Shown here: positions 25,686 through 35,320 of the stretch, piece by piece
Layout: the number at the start of each line of letters is the position of its first letter
How positions within the stretch are numbered: position 1 is the stretch's first letter
Assembly (NCBI GenBank): GCA_019752575.1
Contig: JAIELW010000013.1
Coordinates: 1-64,000 of the forward strand
DNA length: 64,000 nucleotides
Source: Xanthobacteraceae bacterium
Lineage (GTDB): Bacteria > Pseudomonadota > Alphaproteobacteria > Rhizobiales > Xanthobacteraceae
Direction: 5' to 3'
Notes under the pieces: model-generated
Databases searched by the model: none
Seen by the model: only the letters and a program-made list of their open reading frames with translations
What the model was told of the DNA's origin: nothing
Made by a program: the position numbers and the translations under genes

Positions 25686-26726
25686 ATGAAATTTCTCGAC
25701 GAAGCCAAGGTCTATGTCCGCTCCGGCAACGGCGGCGGCGGAGCCGTATCCTTCCGGCGTGAGAAATTCATCGAGTTCGGTGGCCCTGACGGCGGCGACG
25801 GCGGCCGCGGCGGCGATGTCGTCATCGAATGCGTGAGCGGCCTCAACACGCTCATCGATTATCGCTACCAGCAGCATTTCAAAGCCGGCACTGGCGTTCA
25901 TGGCATGGGAAAAAACCGTGCCGGCGGCCGCGGTGCTGACGCTGTGTTGAAAGTCCCGGTTGGCACGGAAGTCCTGGAAGAAGACGGCGAGACTGTGCTC
26001 GCCGACATGACCGAAGTCGGTCAGCGCGTTGTACTGCTCGAAGGCGGCAATGGCGGCTTCGGTAACGCTCACTTTAAATCTTCGACCAACCGCGCGCCGC
26101 GCCGCGCCAATCCCGGCATCGAAGGACAAGAACGCACCATCCGTCTGCGCCTGAAGCTGATCGCAGATGCAGGCCTCGTCGGACTACCCAACGCAGGCAA
26201 ATCGACTTTTTTAGCTTCCGTCACCGCCGCGAAACCCAAAGTCGCGGACTATCCTTTCACGACGCTGCACCCGCAGCTCGGCATTGTCCGCACCGACAAT
26301 CGCGAACTCGTACTCGCCGACATTCCCGGCCTGATCGAAGGTGCGCACGAAGGCGCTGGCCTCGGCGACCGTTTCCTTGGCCATGTCGAGCGCTGCAACG
26401 CGCTGCTGCATCTCGTCGATGCGACGCAGGAAGATGTCGCGGGCGCTTACATGACTGTGCGCAACGAACTCGAAGCCTATGGCGGCGGATTGGCTGACAA
26501 GACCGAGATCGTCGCGCTTTCGAAGATCGACGCACTGACGCCGAAGAAAATTGAAGCGCAGATGAAGAAACTGCAAAAGGTGACGAAGAAAAAGCCGCTC
26601 GCACTTTCCGCACACTCGAAGAAGGGCGTACCGGAAGCGTTGCGCGCGATCTTCAAGCTCGCTGGCTCGCGCGAGACCAAGAACAAAGACAAAAAATCCG
26701 AGAAGAGTGCCGCATGGCGTCCGTAA
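25686..26726 (+). CDS. obgE: Obg-family GTPase ObgE/CgtA
   Basis: 346 residues. The N-terminal glycine-rich Obg fold (about 1-158) shows [17 protein letters not shown] and [12 protein letters not shown]. The GTPase domain has G1 [10 protein letters not shown], a switch region [14 protein letters not shown] and G3 [16 protein letters not shown]. ObgE acts in 50S subunit assembly and stress and cell-cycle control. A lysine-rich tail ends the protein. The reading frame runs 13 bases into proB, so the two genes overlap and are probably translated together. Confidence 0.97.
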   Translation: MKFLDEAKVYVRSGNGGGGAVSFRREKFIEFGGPDGGDGGRGGDVVIECVSGLNTLIDYRYQQHFKAGTGVHGMGKNRAGGRGADAVLKVPVGTEVLEEDGETVLADMTEVGQRVVLLEGGNGGFGNAHFKSSTNRAPRRANPGIEGQERTIRLRLKLIADAGLVGLPNAGKSTFLASVTAAKPKVADYPFTTLHPQLGIVRTDNRELVLADIPGLIEGAHEGAGLGDRFLGHVERCNALLHLVDATQEDVAGAYMTVRNELEAYGGGLADKTEIVALSKIDALTPKKIEAQMKKLQKVTKKKPLALSAHSKKGVPEALRAIFKLAGSRETKNKDKKSEKSAAWRP

Positions 26727-27844
26727 CGCCGGAGCTGAAGAGCTTCAAACGCTTGGTTGTGAAGGTTGGCTCGTCGTTACTCGTGAACGCCGAGCGCGGC
26801 GAACTGTATTCCGGCTGGCTGAATGCGCTGGCAGAAGATTTAGCGGAGCGCGCGAAAGCCGGCGCGCAGATCGTCGTGGTTTCTTCCGGCGCGATCGCGC
26901 TCGGCCGCACGGTGCTGAAGTTTGCCAACGGCGCGCTGAAACTCGAGGAAAGTCAGGCCGCCGCAGCCGTAGGACAAATTGCACTCGCCCGCGCCTGGAG
27001 CGAAGCGCTCGGCAAAGTCGGATTAATAGCGGGTCAGGTGCTACTCACACTCAAAGATACCGAGGAGCGCCGCAACTATCTCAATGCCCGTGCGACCATC
27101 GGCAAGCTTCTCGACATCGATGCCGTTCCCGTCATCAACGAAAACGACACCGTCGCCACCACCGAAATCCGCTACGGCGACAACGATCGCCTGGCTGCGC
27201 GCGTGGCGTCCATGATCGGCGCCGATCTGCTGATTCTCTTTTCCGATATCGACGGCTTTTACGACGCTCCGCCCGGCATCAAGAAAGACGCAAAACTCAT
27301 TCCGGTCATTCCGCGCATCACGGCCGAGATCGAGAGCATGGCGGGCGCCGCGGGCTCCGAACTTTCGCGCGGCGGCATGGTGACGAAGGTGGAAGCAGCG
27401 AAGATCGCAACGCTCGCGGGCGCGCATATGATCATCGCGTCTGGCCGCAAGATGCATCCCGTCCGCGCGATTGGGAATAACGAACCCTGCACCTGGTTCC
27501 TGACGCCCGCGAACCCCGTGACCGCGCGCAAGAAATGGATTGTCGGCAATCTCGAGCCCAAGGGCATCATTCATGTCGATGCCGGCGCGGTATCGGCGCT
27601 TCGTAACGGCAAGAGCCTTCTGCCCGCCGGCGTGGTAAAAGTCGCAGGCGAGTTTGCGCGCGGCGACGCGGTGCTCGTGCGCGGGCCCGACGGCGAGGAA
27701 ATCGCGCGTGGGTTAGTCGCTTATGACTCGGAGGACGCGGCCAAGATCGTGAAGAAGTCGACGAAAGAGATCGTGCTTATTCTCGGTTATGAGGGACGCA
27801 CTGCCATGATCCATCGCGACGACCTTGCGATGGCGGGAGACTGA
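26714..27844 (+). CDS. proB: Glutamate 5-kinase
   Basis: 376 residues: an amino-acid kinase domain ([45 protein letters not shown]) and a C-terminal PUA domain (about 285-370, starting [13 protein letters not shown]). It phosphorylates glutamate in the first step of proline synthesis. The full-length form with PUA is usual in proteobacteria. The start lies 13 bases inside obgE; proA follows one base after the stop, so the pair is an operon. Confidence 0.97.
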   Translation: MASVTPELKSFKRLVVKVGSSLLVNAERGELYSGWLNALAEDLAERAKAGAQIVVVSSGAIALGRTVLKFANGALKLEESQAAAAVGQIALARAWSEALGKVGLIAGQVLLTLKDTEERRNYLNARATIGKLLDIDAVPVINENDTVATTEIRYGDNDRLAARVASMIGADLLILFSDIDGFYDAPPGIKKDAKLIPVIPRITAEIESMAGAAGSELSRGGMVTKVEAAKIATLAGAHMIIASGRKMHPVRAIGNNEPCTWFLTPANPVTARKKWIVGNLEPKGIIHVDAGAVSALRNGKSLLPAGVVKVAGEFARGDAVLVRGPDGEEIARGLVAYDSEDAAKIVKKSTKEIVLILGYEGRTAMIHRDDLAMAGD

Positions 27845-27845
27845 G

Positions 27846-29123
27846 ATGAATATGCGCGAGACCGGCGATGTATCGGCGCAGATGCGCGACATCGGCATTC
27901 GCGCGCGCAAAGCGGCGCGCGTGCTCGGTCTTGCCGAATCCGCGCAGAAGACCAATGCGCTGGAAGCCGCGGCTAAAGCCATCCGCGCAAGCAAGGCGAA
28001 GATTCTCGCAGCCAACGCACAAGACATCGCGGCCGCGAAGAAACAGAACATCACAGACGCATTTCTCGATCGCCTCACGCTCACCGGCAAATCCGTCGAT
28101 GCAATCGCCGCGGATGTCGAAAAAATCTCGCTTCTCCCGGATCCCATTGGCGAAGTGATCGCCGACTGGCAGCAGCCGAACGGTTTGATGTTTCAGCGCG
28201 TGCGCACGCCGCTCGGCGTGGTCGCCGTCATTTACGAAAGCCGTCCGAACGTGACGACAGACGCCGGCTCGTTGTGCCTGAAAGCGGGCAACGCGGTGAT
28301 CCTGCGCGGCGGCTCCGACAGCTTCCATTCGAGCCGCGCGATCCACGAATGTCTCATCGCGGGGCTGAAAGAAGCCGGCCTGCCGGAAGACGCCATCCAG
28401 TTGGTTCCGACCACCGACCGCGCCGCGGTCGGCGAAATACTTTCCGGCTTGAACGGCAACATCGATGTCGTCGTGCCGCGCGGCGGCAAAAGCCTGGTCG
28501 CGCGCGTGCAGACGGAAGCGCGCGTGCCGGTCTTCGCGCATCTCGAAGGCGTGTGTCACGTCTATATCCACGCGCCCGCCGATCTCGAAATGGCGAAGTC
28601 GATTGTCTTCAACGCCAAGATGCGCCGCACTGGCGTCTGCGGCGCGGCGGAAACCTTGCTCGTCGACAGGAAAGCCGCCCCTACCCACCTGAAACCGCTC
28701 GTGGAAATGCTGCTCGCAGCCGGATGCGAAGTGCGCGGCGACGAGGCGACCCGCGCCGTCGATCCGCGCGTAAAGGCCGCCACCGAAGAAGACTGGCCGA
28801 TGGAGTATCTCGACAAGATCATCGCGGTGAAAGTCGTCGATGGCTTGCAAGCGGCGATGGACCACATTTCGAAATACGGCTCGCAGCACACCGACGCGAT
28901 CGTCACCGACGATCCTTCGGAAGCCGAAATCTTTCTGCGCGAAGTGGATTCCGCGATCGTGCTGCACAACGCCTCGACCCAATTCGCCGATGGCGGCGAG
29001 TTCGGCTTCGGCGCCGAGATCGGTATCGCCACGGGACGCATGCATGCGCGCGGGCCGGTCGGTGTCGAACAGCTCACCTCTTTCAAGTATCGCGTCCACG
29101 GCAACGGTCAGACCCGGCCTTGA
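27846..29123 (+). CDS. proA: Gamma-glutamyl phosphate reductase
   Basis: 425 residues of the aldehyde-dehydrogenase superfamily. The catalytic cysteine is in [14 protein letters not shown]; nucleotide-binding segments [16 protein letters not shown] and VPRGGKSLV are present, and the C-terminal [22 protein letters not shown] is diagnostic. It reduces glutamyl-5-phosphate to the semialdehyde, the second proline step. The start was chosen at 27846, one base after the proB stop. The stop overlaps the TTG proposed as nadD start. Confidence 0.97.
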   Translation: MNMRETGDVSAQMRDIGIRARKAARVLGLAESAQKTNALEAAAKAIRASKAKILAANAQDIAAAKKQNITDAFLDRLTLTGKSVDAIAADVEKISLLPDPIGEVIADWQQPNGLMFQRVRTPLGVVAVIYESRPNVTTDAGSLCLKAGNAVILRGGSDSFHSSRAIHECLIAGLKEAGLPEDAIQLVPTTDRAAVGEILSGLNGNIDVVVPRGGKSLVARVQTEARVPVFAHLEGVCHVYIHAPADLEMAKSIVFNAKMRRTGVCGAAETLLVDRKAAPTHLKPLVEMLLAAGCEVRGDEATRAVDPRVKAATEEDWPMEYLDKIIAVKVVDGLQAAMDHISKYGSQHTDAIVTDDPSEAEIFLREVDSAIVLHNASTQFADGGEFGFGAEIGIATGRMHARGPVGVEQLTSFKYRVHGNGQTRP

Positions 29124-29725
29124 ACTTCCGCGCGCCCCTCGCTTCGCCCGGCATGCGGGTCGGGCTCCTCGGCGGCAGCTTCAATCCCGCGCACGAAGCG
29201 CATCGCGCGCTTAGTCTCCTGGCGTGGAAACGTCTCGGCCTCGACCGCGTCTGGTGGCTGGTGTCGCCCGGCAATCCGTTGAAGGAAAACTCGAAGCTGC
29301 CACCGGTGGAAAGCCGAGTCGCGCAGGCGCGCGAGATCGCGGCGTCTCCTTATATCGACGTCTGTGCGCCGGAAGTCGCCTACCGGACGCGCTACACCTT
29401 CGACACGCTCTCCCGCCTCGTCGCGGAACATGCGGACGCGCGTTTCGTCTGGCTCATGGGCGCGGACAATCTCGCTCAGTTCCATCGCTGGAAGCGCTGG
29501 CAGGAGATCGCTGAATTGATGCCGATTGCAGTGATCGAACGGCCCGGCGACGAGGACGCGCCCCTTTCTTCGAAAGCCGCTCATTCGATGGCACGTCATC
29601 GCATCGACGAAAGCGACGCCCCGCTTCTCTTATCTATGGATCCGCCTGCGTGGGTTTATCTGCACGGCTTGAAATCGCCGCTCTCGTCCACCAGCTTACG
29701 CATGAAGGGACCGCGACAAGCTTAG
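29120..29725 (+). CDS. nadD: Nicotinate-nucleotide adenylyltransferase
   Basis: About 201 residues. [15 protein letters not shown] is the (H/T)xxH nucleotidyltransferase loop (with Ala in place of the common Pro), and the C-terminal [11 protein letters not shown] corresponds to the second ISSTxIR-like motif. It makes nicotinate adenine dinucleotide in NAD synthesis. I place the start at TTG 29120, whose sequence overlaps the proA stop (TTGA) and adds the 11-residue N-terminal extension common in related species; the ATG at 29153 is the alternative and has no visible ribosome-binding site. Confidence 0.9.
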   Translation: MNFRAPLASPGMRVGLLGGSFNPAHEAHRALSLLAWKRLGLDRVWWLVSPGNPLKENSKLPPVESRVAQAREIAASPYIDVCAPEVAYRTRYTFDTLSRLVAEHADARFVWLMGADNLAQFHRWKRWQEIAELMPIAVIERPGDEDAPLSSKAAHSMARHRIDESDAPLLLSMDPPAWVYLHGLKSPLSSTSLRMKGPRQA

Positions 29726-29751
29726 TAATTGAACGGTAATGGAGGAGGCGT

Positions 29752-29805
29752 ATGCTGAACCCAGTACCGATTCGCTACCCGAGGCCTGATGGAAGGAATC
29801 GATAG
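29752..29805 (+). CDS. Possible 17-codon upstream reading frame before rsfS
   Basis: GGAGGAGG (29741-29748), the best ribosome-binding site in this area, precedes an ATG that opens a 17-codon frame (MLNPVPIRYPRPDGRNR) ending at TAG 29803-29805. The rsfS start at 29789 lies inside it in another frame and has only a weak site. The small frame may therefore feed ribosomes to rsfS. It could also reflect a mis-set rsfS start. Confidence 0.4.
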   Translation: MLNPVPIRYPRPDGRNR

Positions 29806-30205
29806 CCTGGCAACCAAGGTACGCAGCGTAACGGCACGTAGAGCCGCGAAGCCAAAGATTGCGGCGAGCAAGCAAGAGCCCGCCCTTCTTTCTCTCATCC
29901 TGAAACAACTCGACGACGACAAGGCCGAGGACACGACGCCGATCGATGTCCGCGGGCGCACGTCGATTGCCGATCACATGGTAGTCACGAGCGGCCGCTC
30001 GAACCGCCATGTCGCGGCCATCGCCGAGCATCTGATCGAGGCGCTGTCCAGAGCCGGCCACAAGCCGCGCTTCGCGGGACTGCCCGCCGCCGATTGGGTC
30101 GCGATCGACGCCGGCGACATCATCGTTCATGTGTTCCGGCCCGAAGTCCGCGAGTTCTACAGCCTCGAGAGAATGTGGCAGTCGCGGAACGCCGCGAAAG
30201 CCTGA
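29789..30205 (+). CDS. rsfS: Ribosomal silencing factor RsfS (YbeB/Iojap family)
   Basis: 138 residues. The Iojap core starts near residue 32: LLSLILKQLDDDKAEDTTPIDVRG, then SIADHMVVTSGRSNRHVAAIAEHL and DWVAIDAGDIIVHVFRPEVREFYSLERMW. RsfS binds L14 on the 50S subunit and blocks subunit joining in slow growth. The N-terminal 30 residues are basic and poorly conserved. Its start lies inside a short upstream frame with a stronger ribosome-binding site. It continues the obgE-proBA-nadD run. Confidence 0.92.
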   Translation: MEGIDSLATKVRSVTARRAAKPKIAASKQEPALLSLILKQLDDDKAEDTTPIDVRGRTSIADHMVVTSGRSNRHVAAIAEHLIEALSRAGHKPRFAGLPAADWVAIDAGDIIVHVFRPEVREFYSLERMWQSRNAAKA

Positions 30206-30217
30206 CGGTTCTCGCGC

Positions 30218-30703
30218 GTGCGCTTGCTGATCGCCGCCGTCGGCCGCCTGAAGGCGGGGCCGGAACGCGAGTTGCTCGCCCGCTATATCGAGCGCGCAAA
30301 TGCTGCGGGAAAATCTCTCTCGCTCAGCCCCCTCGAAGTCATCGAAGTTCCCGAAAGCCCGGCGCAAACCGCCATGAAAAGAAAATCCGACGAAGCTAGG
30401 GCGCTGCTCGCAGCCGTTCCGGAAAAAGCGAAACTCATTGCGCTCGACGAGCGCGGCAAAAGCATCTCGAGCGAAGACTTCGCGAAAAAGCTCGTGCGCT
30501 TTCGCGACGACGGCGCGTCTGCAACCGTGTTCCTGATCGGCGGCGCCGACGGACTGGACAGAGCGCTAGATAAAAAATCCGATCTGACGATCGGCTATGG
30601 CGCTGCGACCTTTCCGCATCAGATCGTGCGGATCTTACTTGCCGAACAGATATACCGCGCCGTCACGATTCTCTCGGGCCACCCCTACCACCGCGGCGGC
30701 TGA
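30218..30703 (+). CDS. rlmH: 23S rRNA (pseudouridine1915-N3)-methyltransferase RlmH
   Basis: 161 residues of the SPOUT superfamily. ALDERGKSISSEDFAKKL, VFLIGGADGLDRAL (the SAM-binding knot) and the C-terminal EQIYRAVTILSGHPYHRG are diagnostic. It methylates pseudouridine 1915 of 23S rRNA in the 70S ribosome. The start is GTG 30218, 12 bases after rsfS. The pairing rsfS-rlmH is conserved across bacteria. Confidence 0.96.
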   Translation: MRLLIAAVGRLKAGPERELLARYIERANAAGKSLSLSPLEVIEVPESPAQTAMKRKSDEARALLAAVPEKAKLIALDERGKSISSEDFAKKLVRFRDDGASATVFLIGGADGLDRALDKKSDLTIGYGAATFPHQIVRILLAEQIYRAVTILSGHPYHRGG

Positions 30704-31152
30704 CCGGCGGCTTTCGAAAATTTAATGCGCGCGGCACGGCTGCCCTGTTTCCGGCTCACTTTTGCGCGATCACGCGCTGCCTTCTGGTCCGGCCAGCCGT
30801 CTCGCGGGTATTTCCCGTGAAACGGCAGCGGAGCGGAGGAAAATTTCGCCTTTTCCGAAGCCACACCCGCAGGCGATTTTGCCCGGAACCCGGCGATCCC
30901 TTGCTAGGCCAGACGGGCGGCGGGTATCATAGGTCATTGGCAGGGGTGGGAAATCGCTGTGGAACTTGGGTGACTTGTTCTTCGAGGACAGCCCGCTACG
31001 GAGAAACACAACAGGACGGATAACGGATTTCGGCCCTCGGCAACGAGGCTTTCACCCCAAGATCGGTTGCATCCCGTAAATTCGCGCGAGTGCAATCCAA
31101 TCCACTCCGGCCCTCCGTGGCTGGCAACCGGCAAGCAGAAGGTTCGCGGATA
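30704..31152. other. Gap between rlmH and ctpA
   Basis: 449 bases without a supportable gene. Short open frames here have no coherent composition or family resemblance. In related genomes an EnvC-like M23 peptidase gene often lies at this place; none is seen. The stretch presumably holds the ctpA promoter. Confidence 0.55.
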
Positions 31153-32469
31153 ATGCGGAAAATCTCGCTATTCTTTATTGGCGCCATCACCGGCGCGCTG
31201 ATCGCGGCGGTCGCAGCCCAGCCGCAGGTATTTACCAAGGCGCGCGCGGCGTCGGCCGATACTTATCGGCAGCTCAATCTCTTCGGCGACATTTTCGAGC
31301 ATGTCCGCGCGCAATATGTCGAAAAGGTCGACGACGCGAAGCTCATCGAAGCCGCGATCAACGGCATGCTTTCCTCGCTCGATCCGCATTCGCAGTTCCT
31401 CGACGCGAAGAACTTCCGCGACATGCAGACCCAGACCCGCGGCGAATTCGGCGGGCTCGGCATCGAAGTCACCATGGAAGACGGCCTTGTGAAGGTCATG
31501 TCCCCGATCGACAACACGCCTGCCTTCCGCGCCGGCGTGCAGCCGGCCGACCTGATCACGCATCTCGACGGCGAGCCGGTAAAGGGCCTCTCGCTCGAAC
31601 AGGCGGTCGAGAAGATGCGTGGACCGGTCAACACCGCGATCGTGCTCCGCATTCAGCGCAAAGGCGTCGAGAAGCCGATCGAGATCAAGCTCGTTCGCGA
31701 AATCATCTCGATCCGCAACGTCCGCGCCAAGATCGAGGACGACGTCGGCTATATCCGGCTCACGAGCTTCCAGGGCGAGCGCACGATCAAGCAGCTCGAA
31801 GAAGCGATTGCCGAGATCAAGGCGAAAATTCCGAACGACAAGCTCAAGGGCTACATCCTCGACTTGCGCAATAACGGTGGCGGTCTCCTCGATCAGGCGA
31901 TCGCGGTCGCGGATACGTTCCTCGAGCGCGGCGAGATCGTCTCGACCCGTGGGCGCGCGGAAACGAGCCAGCGCTACAATGCCAAGTCCGGCGATCTCAC
32001 GAACGGCAAACCGCTGATCGTGCTGATCAACGGCGGATCCGCCTCTGCCTCCGAAATCGTCGCGGGCGCGCTTCAGGACCACAAGCGTGCAACGCTTCTG
32101 GGCTCGCGTTCCTTCGGCAAGGGCTCGGTGCAGACCGTGATGCCGGTTGGCGGTTATGGCGCGCTGAAACTCACGACCGCGCGTTACTACACGCCGTCGG
32201 GCCGCTCGATTCAGGCCAAGGGCATCCAGCCCGACATCGAGCTCATTCAGGATCTGCCTGAAGAACTCAAGGGCAAGCTCGAGCCGCGTGGCGAGGCTTC
32301 GCTCAAGGGTCACATCAAGGCGAACGACGGCGAAGAGCAGGCTGGTTCGCCGGCTTACATCCCGCCGGACCCTAAGAACGACAAGCAGCTCAACATGGCG
32401 CTCGAGTTGCTGCGTGGCGTCCAGAAGAACTCGGCATTCCCGCCGAATCCGAAGGCGGTACCGAACTGA
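31153..32469 (+). CDS. ctpA: Carboxy-terminal processing protease (S41 family)
   Basis: 438 residues. A signal or anchor segment (MRKISLFFIGAITGALIAAV) precedes the S41 N-terminal part, a PDZ domain (about 85-165; GGLGIEVTMEDGLVKVMSPID) and the protease core. The catalytic serine is in NGGSASASEIVAGAL and the lysine in SFGKGSVQT. It cleaves periplasmic proteins near the C-terminus. The ATG at 31153 gives a proper signal sequence; an upstream in-frame start at 31090 would hide it. A strong terminator follows. Confidence 0.95.
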   Translation: MRKISLFFIGAITGALIAAVAAQPQVFTKARAASADTYRQLNLFGDIFEHVRAQYVEKVDDAKLIEAAINGMLSSLDPHSQFLDAKNFRDMQTQTRGEFGGLGIEVTMEDGLVKVMSPIDNTPAFRAGVQPADLITHLDGEPVKGLSLEQAVEKMRGPVNTAIVLRIQRKGVEKPIEIKLVREIISIRNVRAKIEDDVGYIRLTSFQGERTIKQLEEAIAEIKAKIPNDKLKGYILDLRNNGGGLLDQAIAVADTFLERGEIVSTRGRAETSQRYNAKSGDLTNGKPLIVLINGGSASASEIVAGALQDHKRATLLGSRSFGKGSVQTVMPVGGYGALKLTTARYYTPSGRSIQAKGIQPDIELIQDLPEELKGKLEPRGEASLKGHIKANDGEEQAGSPAYIPPDPKNDKQLNMALELLRGVQKNSAFPPNPKAVPN

Positions 32470-32492
32470 ACTTCGGACAAGCAGTAAAAGAC

Positions 32493-32520
32493 AAAGCCCC
32501 GCCGCTTCGGCGGGGCTTTT
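32493..32520 (+). terminator. Intrinsic terminator of ctpA
   Basis: A perfect 12-base-pair stem (AAAGCCCCGCCG at 32493-32504 with CGGCGGGGCTTT at 32508-32519) with a three-base loop ends in a short T-run 23 bases after the ctpA stop. Confidence 0.9.
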
Positions 32521-32600
32521 GCTTGGTAAGGTTCCGTTAACCGGCCAGGAAAGAGCCGCGTGATACAGTCCCGGCCTGATTCGATTTCCGGAAGATCGCT

Positions 32601-33785
32601 GTGGCGGACGATCTCGATACGCCCCTGAAGACCAGACAGAACGGCAATTCCGAGCGGCGGCTTCCCGTGAGCCTGCTCGGCTTGCTGACGATCGCGCTTG
32701 CCGGAACGCTTGCGGTCGCGATCGGCTGGGTGCTCGTCTACGACGACCCGCTCGGCGGCGAACCGCGGCATGTCGTGAAGATCGAGCAGATCGTTCCGGC
32801 AACGCCGCAGACGAAGAATGCCCCCGAACAGAAGCGCGAACCTACCAAGCAAGCGCAGCCCACCGGCGACCAGCGCACCATTACGATCATCGATGGCAAC
32901 ACCGGTGCCAAGCGCGAGGTCGTGATCAACGATGCCAAGTCGAACAGCAACGCTCCCGCGAACGAGCCGACCAACAACGTGCCGCCGGCCGACAACCGCC
33001 TGATCGAGAATTCCAAGCACGGCTCGATCCCGAAGATCGGCTCCGACGGCGTGCGCCCGCTCGATGCCTATGCCAGCCCGATTCCCGTTGCAGGCAATGC
33101 CGACTCGATGATCGCGATCGTAATCACCGGCCTCGGCATAAGTGCCGCCAGCACGGGCGACGCGATCTCGAAACTGCCGGCCGCTGTCACGCTGGGCTTC
33201 GTGCCTTACGGCGGCGAGCTGCCGCGCTGGGTCGCGCGCGCGCGCGGCGCCGGCCACGAAGTGCTTCTACAAATTCCCATGGAGCCCTTCGATTATCCGG
33301 ATAACGATCCGGGTCCGCAGACGCTGACGGCAGCCGCACCGAAGGACCAGAATATCGACCGGCTGCACTTCTTTCTGAGCCGTGCACCCGGCTATGTCGG
33401 CGTCGCAAACTTCATGGGCGCGCGCTTCACTGCGAACGAAGACGCGCTGTCGGCGGTGCTCGCCGAGACCGGCAAGCGCGGGCTTCTCTTTGTCGATGAC
33501 GGCAGTTCGCCGCGCAGCCAGGTACAGAAAGCCGCGGCGAAGGCGAAAGCGCCCTTCCTGAAATCCGATCTCGTGATCGACGCCAAAGCCGAATGGGCCG
33601 ATATCGACGCAGCGCTCGTCAAGCTCGAGGCGATTGCCGCCGAGAAGGGCGTCGCGGTCGCGACCGCAAGTGCGTTGCCGGTTACCATCGAGCGCATCGC
33701 GCGCTGGTCGAAAACTCTCGAAGCCCGCGGTATCCGGTTAGTGCCGGTCAGCGTTGCCTTCCAGCGCAAGCCGAAACAAAGCTGA
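32601..33785 (+). CDS. Divergent polysaccharide deacetylase family protein
   Basis: 394 residues. One membrane segment (about 26-46) is followed by a linker rich in Pro, Gln, Lys and Asn (about 55-140) and a domain at about 165-390 of the divergent polysaccharide deacetylase (DUF610) type: AIVITGLGISAASTGDAISKLP, GHEVLLQIPMEPFDYPDNDPGP, NFMGARFTANEDALSAVL. In active family members the first motif has aspartates (VIDD); here it reads VITG, so metal-dependent catalysis may be lost. It is expected to face the periplasm. Start GTG 32601 follows GGAAGA. Placed between ctpA and rppH, a common order in this group. Confidence 0.85.
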   Translation: MADDLDTPLKTRQNGNSERRLPVSLLGLLTIALAGTLAVAIGWVLVYDDPLGGEPRHVVKIEQIVPATPQTKNAPEQKREPTKQAQPTGDQRTITIIDGNTGAKREVVINDAKSNSNAPANEPTNNVPPADNRLIENSKHGSIPKIGSDGVRPLDAYASPIPVAGNADSMIAIVITGLGISAASTGDAISKLPAAVTLGFVPYGGELPRWVARARGAGHEVLLQIPMEPFDYPDNDPGPQTLTAAAPKDQNIDRLHFFLSRAPGYVGVANFMGARFTANEDALSAVLAETGKRGLLFVDDGSSPRSQVQKAAAKAKAPFLKSDLVIDAKAEWADIDAALVKLEAIAAEKGVAVATASALPVTIERIARWSKTLEARGIRLVPVSVAFQRKPKQS

Positions 33786-33816
33786 CTGTGACGCCGCCGC
33801 GCGGTAAAACGCGCGC

Positions 33817-34323
33817 ATGAAAAATTTCGAAGACCTGCCCTATCGCGCCTGCGTGGGCCTTGCCGTTTTTAATGCGGAAGGCCGCGTATTTGTCGGCCGC
33901 CGCCTCGGCGGACCAGAGCACGTAGACGCCATCCACTCCTGGCAGATGCCGCAGGGAGGCATCGACGAGGACGAAGATCCCTATGAGGCAGCACTTCGCG
34001 AGCTTTACGAGGAAACCAATATCCGCTCGATCAGGAAGCTCGGCGAGATCGACGGCTGGCTCAGATACGATATTCCCCGCGATATTGCGGGCCAGGCGTG
34101 GAAGGGCAAGTATCGCGGCCAGAAGCAGAAATGGTACGCGCTGCGCTTCACCGGCGACGAGAGCGAGATCGACATCGCGACGCCGGGCGGCGGCGCGCAC
34201 AAACCGGAATTCGTGGAGTGGCGCTGGGAAAAGCTTGAGAGCACGCCGGAGTTGATCGTCCCGTTCAAACGCCGCGTCTACGATGATGTTGTGAAGGCCT
34301 TCATGGGATTCGCACAGGCATAG
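33817..34323 (+). CDS. rppH: RNA pyrophosphohydrolase (Nudix)
   Basis: 168 residues. The Nudix box [23 protein letters not shown] is complete, with REL..EET metal ligands, and the surrounding WQMPQGG and [12 protein letters not shown] are typical of RppH/IalA. It removes pyrophosphate from 5'-triphosphate RNA and starts decay; the alphaproteobacterial IalA form was first linked to invasion in Bartonella. AAAACGCGCGC precedes the ATG without a clear ribosome-binding site. Confidence 0.95.
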   Translation: MKNFEDLPYRACVGLAVFNAEGRVFVGRRLGGPEHVDAIHSWQMPQGGIDEDEDPYEAALRELYEETNIRSIRKLGEIDGWLRYDIPRDIAGQAWKGKYRGQKQKWYALRFTGDESEIDIATPGGGAHKPEFVEWRWEKLESTPELIVPFKRRVYDDVVKAFMGFAQA

Positions 34324-34325
34324 AA

Positions 34326-34844
34326 ATGGGCGCTGACCGCACTCCGCAATGGCGTGCAATGACGGCAAGAGATATCGCCGAGGTTCAGCGTATTTCCGAC
34401 CTGATCCATCCCGACTACCCCGAGCGGGATGACGTCGTCGCCGAAAAGCTGATGCTCGCGCCGGCCACTCACTTCGTCGCGGAAGATGCGGATGGCGTCG
34501 TGCGCGGCTACGCGGTCGCTTATCCTTGGATCGACAACGACATGCCGCAGCTCGACACTTTCATCCGCAAGCTCCCCGATAATGCGAGCGTGCTGTACAT
34601 CCACGACGTCGCGCTATTGCCGAGCGCGCGCGGCGGGCCGCTGGTGCCCGATCTTCTGAAGCGGCTCAGCAAAGCCGCGCGCGCGCAGGGTTTGAGCGGT
34701 TTTACGCTCGCCGCGATGTACGGCTCTGAAACAGCGTGGTTTCGTCACGGTTTTTGGCGCGCGCAGGCAAAGGGAAAGCTCGTGGATCAGCTCGCACCTT
34801 ACGGTCCCGCGGTTTTCATGAGCCGCCCGCTCGATCCGGAATAA
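34326..34844 (+). CDS. GNAT family N-acetyltransferase
   Basis: 172 residues. WRAMTARDIAEVQRISDLIHPDYPE and the acetyl-CoA-binding area around LYIHDVALLPSARGGPLVPDLLKRLSKAARAQG resemble GNAT proteins, with the usual RGxG/A loop in altered form (SARGGP). The C-terminal WFRHGFWRA matches the final beta-bulge region. It starts two bases after the rppH stop and is probably co-transcribed. Substrate unknown. A hairpin follows and separates it from the convergent atp genes. Confidence 0.85.
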   Translation: MGADRTPQWRAMTARDIAEVQRISDLIHPDYPERDDVVAEKLMLAPATHFVAEDADGVVRGYAVAYPWIDNDMPQLDTFIRKLPDNASVLYIHDVALLPSARGGPLVPDLLKRLSKAARAQGLSGFTLAAMYGSETAWFRHGFWRAQAKGKLVDQLAPYGPAVFMSRPLDPE

Positions 34845-34845
34845 A

Positions 34846-34877
34846 AAACCGCGCATCAAGCGCGGCTTTGAATTTTT
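34846..34877. terminator. Intrinsic terminator between the GNAT gene and atpC
   Basis: CCGCGC (34849-34854) pairs with GCGCGG (34860-34865) around a five-base loop, with A-rich left and T-rich right flanks (TTTTT at 34873-34877). The arrangement can stop transcripts from both sides of the convergent genes. Confidence 0.7.
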
Positions 34878-34890
34878 CTTGCAGCGAAAA

Positions 34891-35307
34891 TCAGTGTGCA
34901 GCCGCGCCGCCACCGCCTAGTTGCGCCTGCACGGCTTTGAGCTGGAAGAGCGTTTCCGCCATCTTGAAGCGCGCTTCGTCGGAAGCGGCCGACGCGAGCT
35001 TTGCTTCATAAGCCGAAACCGACGCCGCGAATTCGGTCATGTTCACGTCCTCGGCTGCGGTCGCATCTTCGGCCAGAATCGTCAGGCCCTTCTCGTTCAC
35101 TTCCGCGAAGCCGCCGCACACATAAAGACGCTTCACGTCCGCGCCGGCTTTCACCGTGAGAATGCCGGGACGCAGCGTGGAAACAACCGGCGCATGCATC
35201 GGCAGCACCGTGAATTCGCCTTCGGCGCCCGGAACGATCACTTCATCGACCTCGCCGGAGAAAAGCAGCTTGGCGGGAGAAACGAGTTCGAACTTGAAGG
35301 TGGCCAT
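34891..35307 (-). CDS. atpC: F1 ATP synthase epsilon subunit
   Basis: 138 residues: the beta-sandwich N-terminal domain (TFKFELVSPAKLLFSGEVDEVIVPGAEGEFTVLPMHAPVV) and a helical C-terminal part (VSAYEAKLASAASDEARFKM). The subunit is part of the central stalk and regulates ATP hydrolysis. The start is set at ATG 35307 (MATFKFEL). It ends the operon but is separated from atpD by a palindromic repeat of about 100 bases. Confidence 0.95.
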   Translation of the reverse strand: MATFKFELVSPAKLLFSGEVDEVIVPGAEGEFTVLPMHAPVVSTLRPGILTVKAGADVKRLYVCGGFAEVNEKGLTILAEDATAAEDVNMTEFAASVSAYEAKLASAASDEARFKMAETLFQLKAVQAQLGGGGAAAH

Positions 35308-35320
35308 CTTTATTTCCCTC

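Noticed and set aside
30770-31009. 79-codon frame between rlmH and ctpA on the minus strand
   Set aside because: No ribosome site, no domain, composition typical of a random frame.
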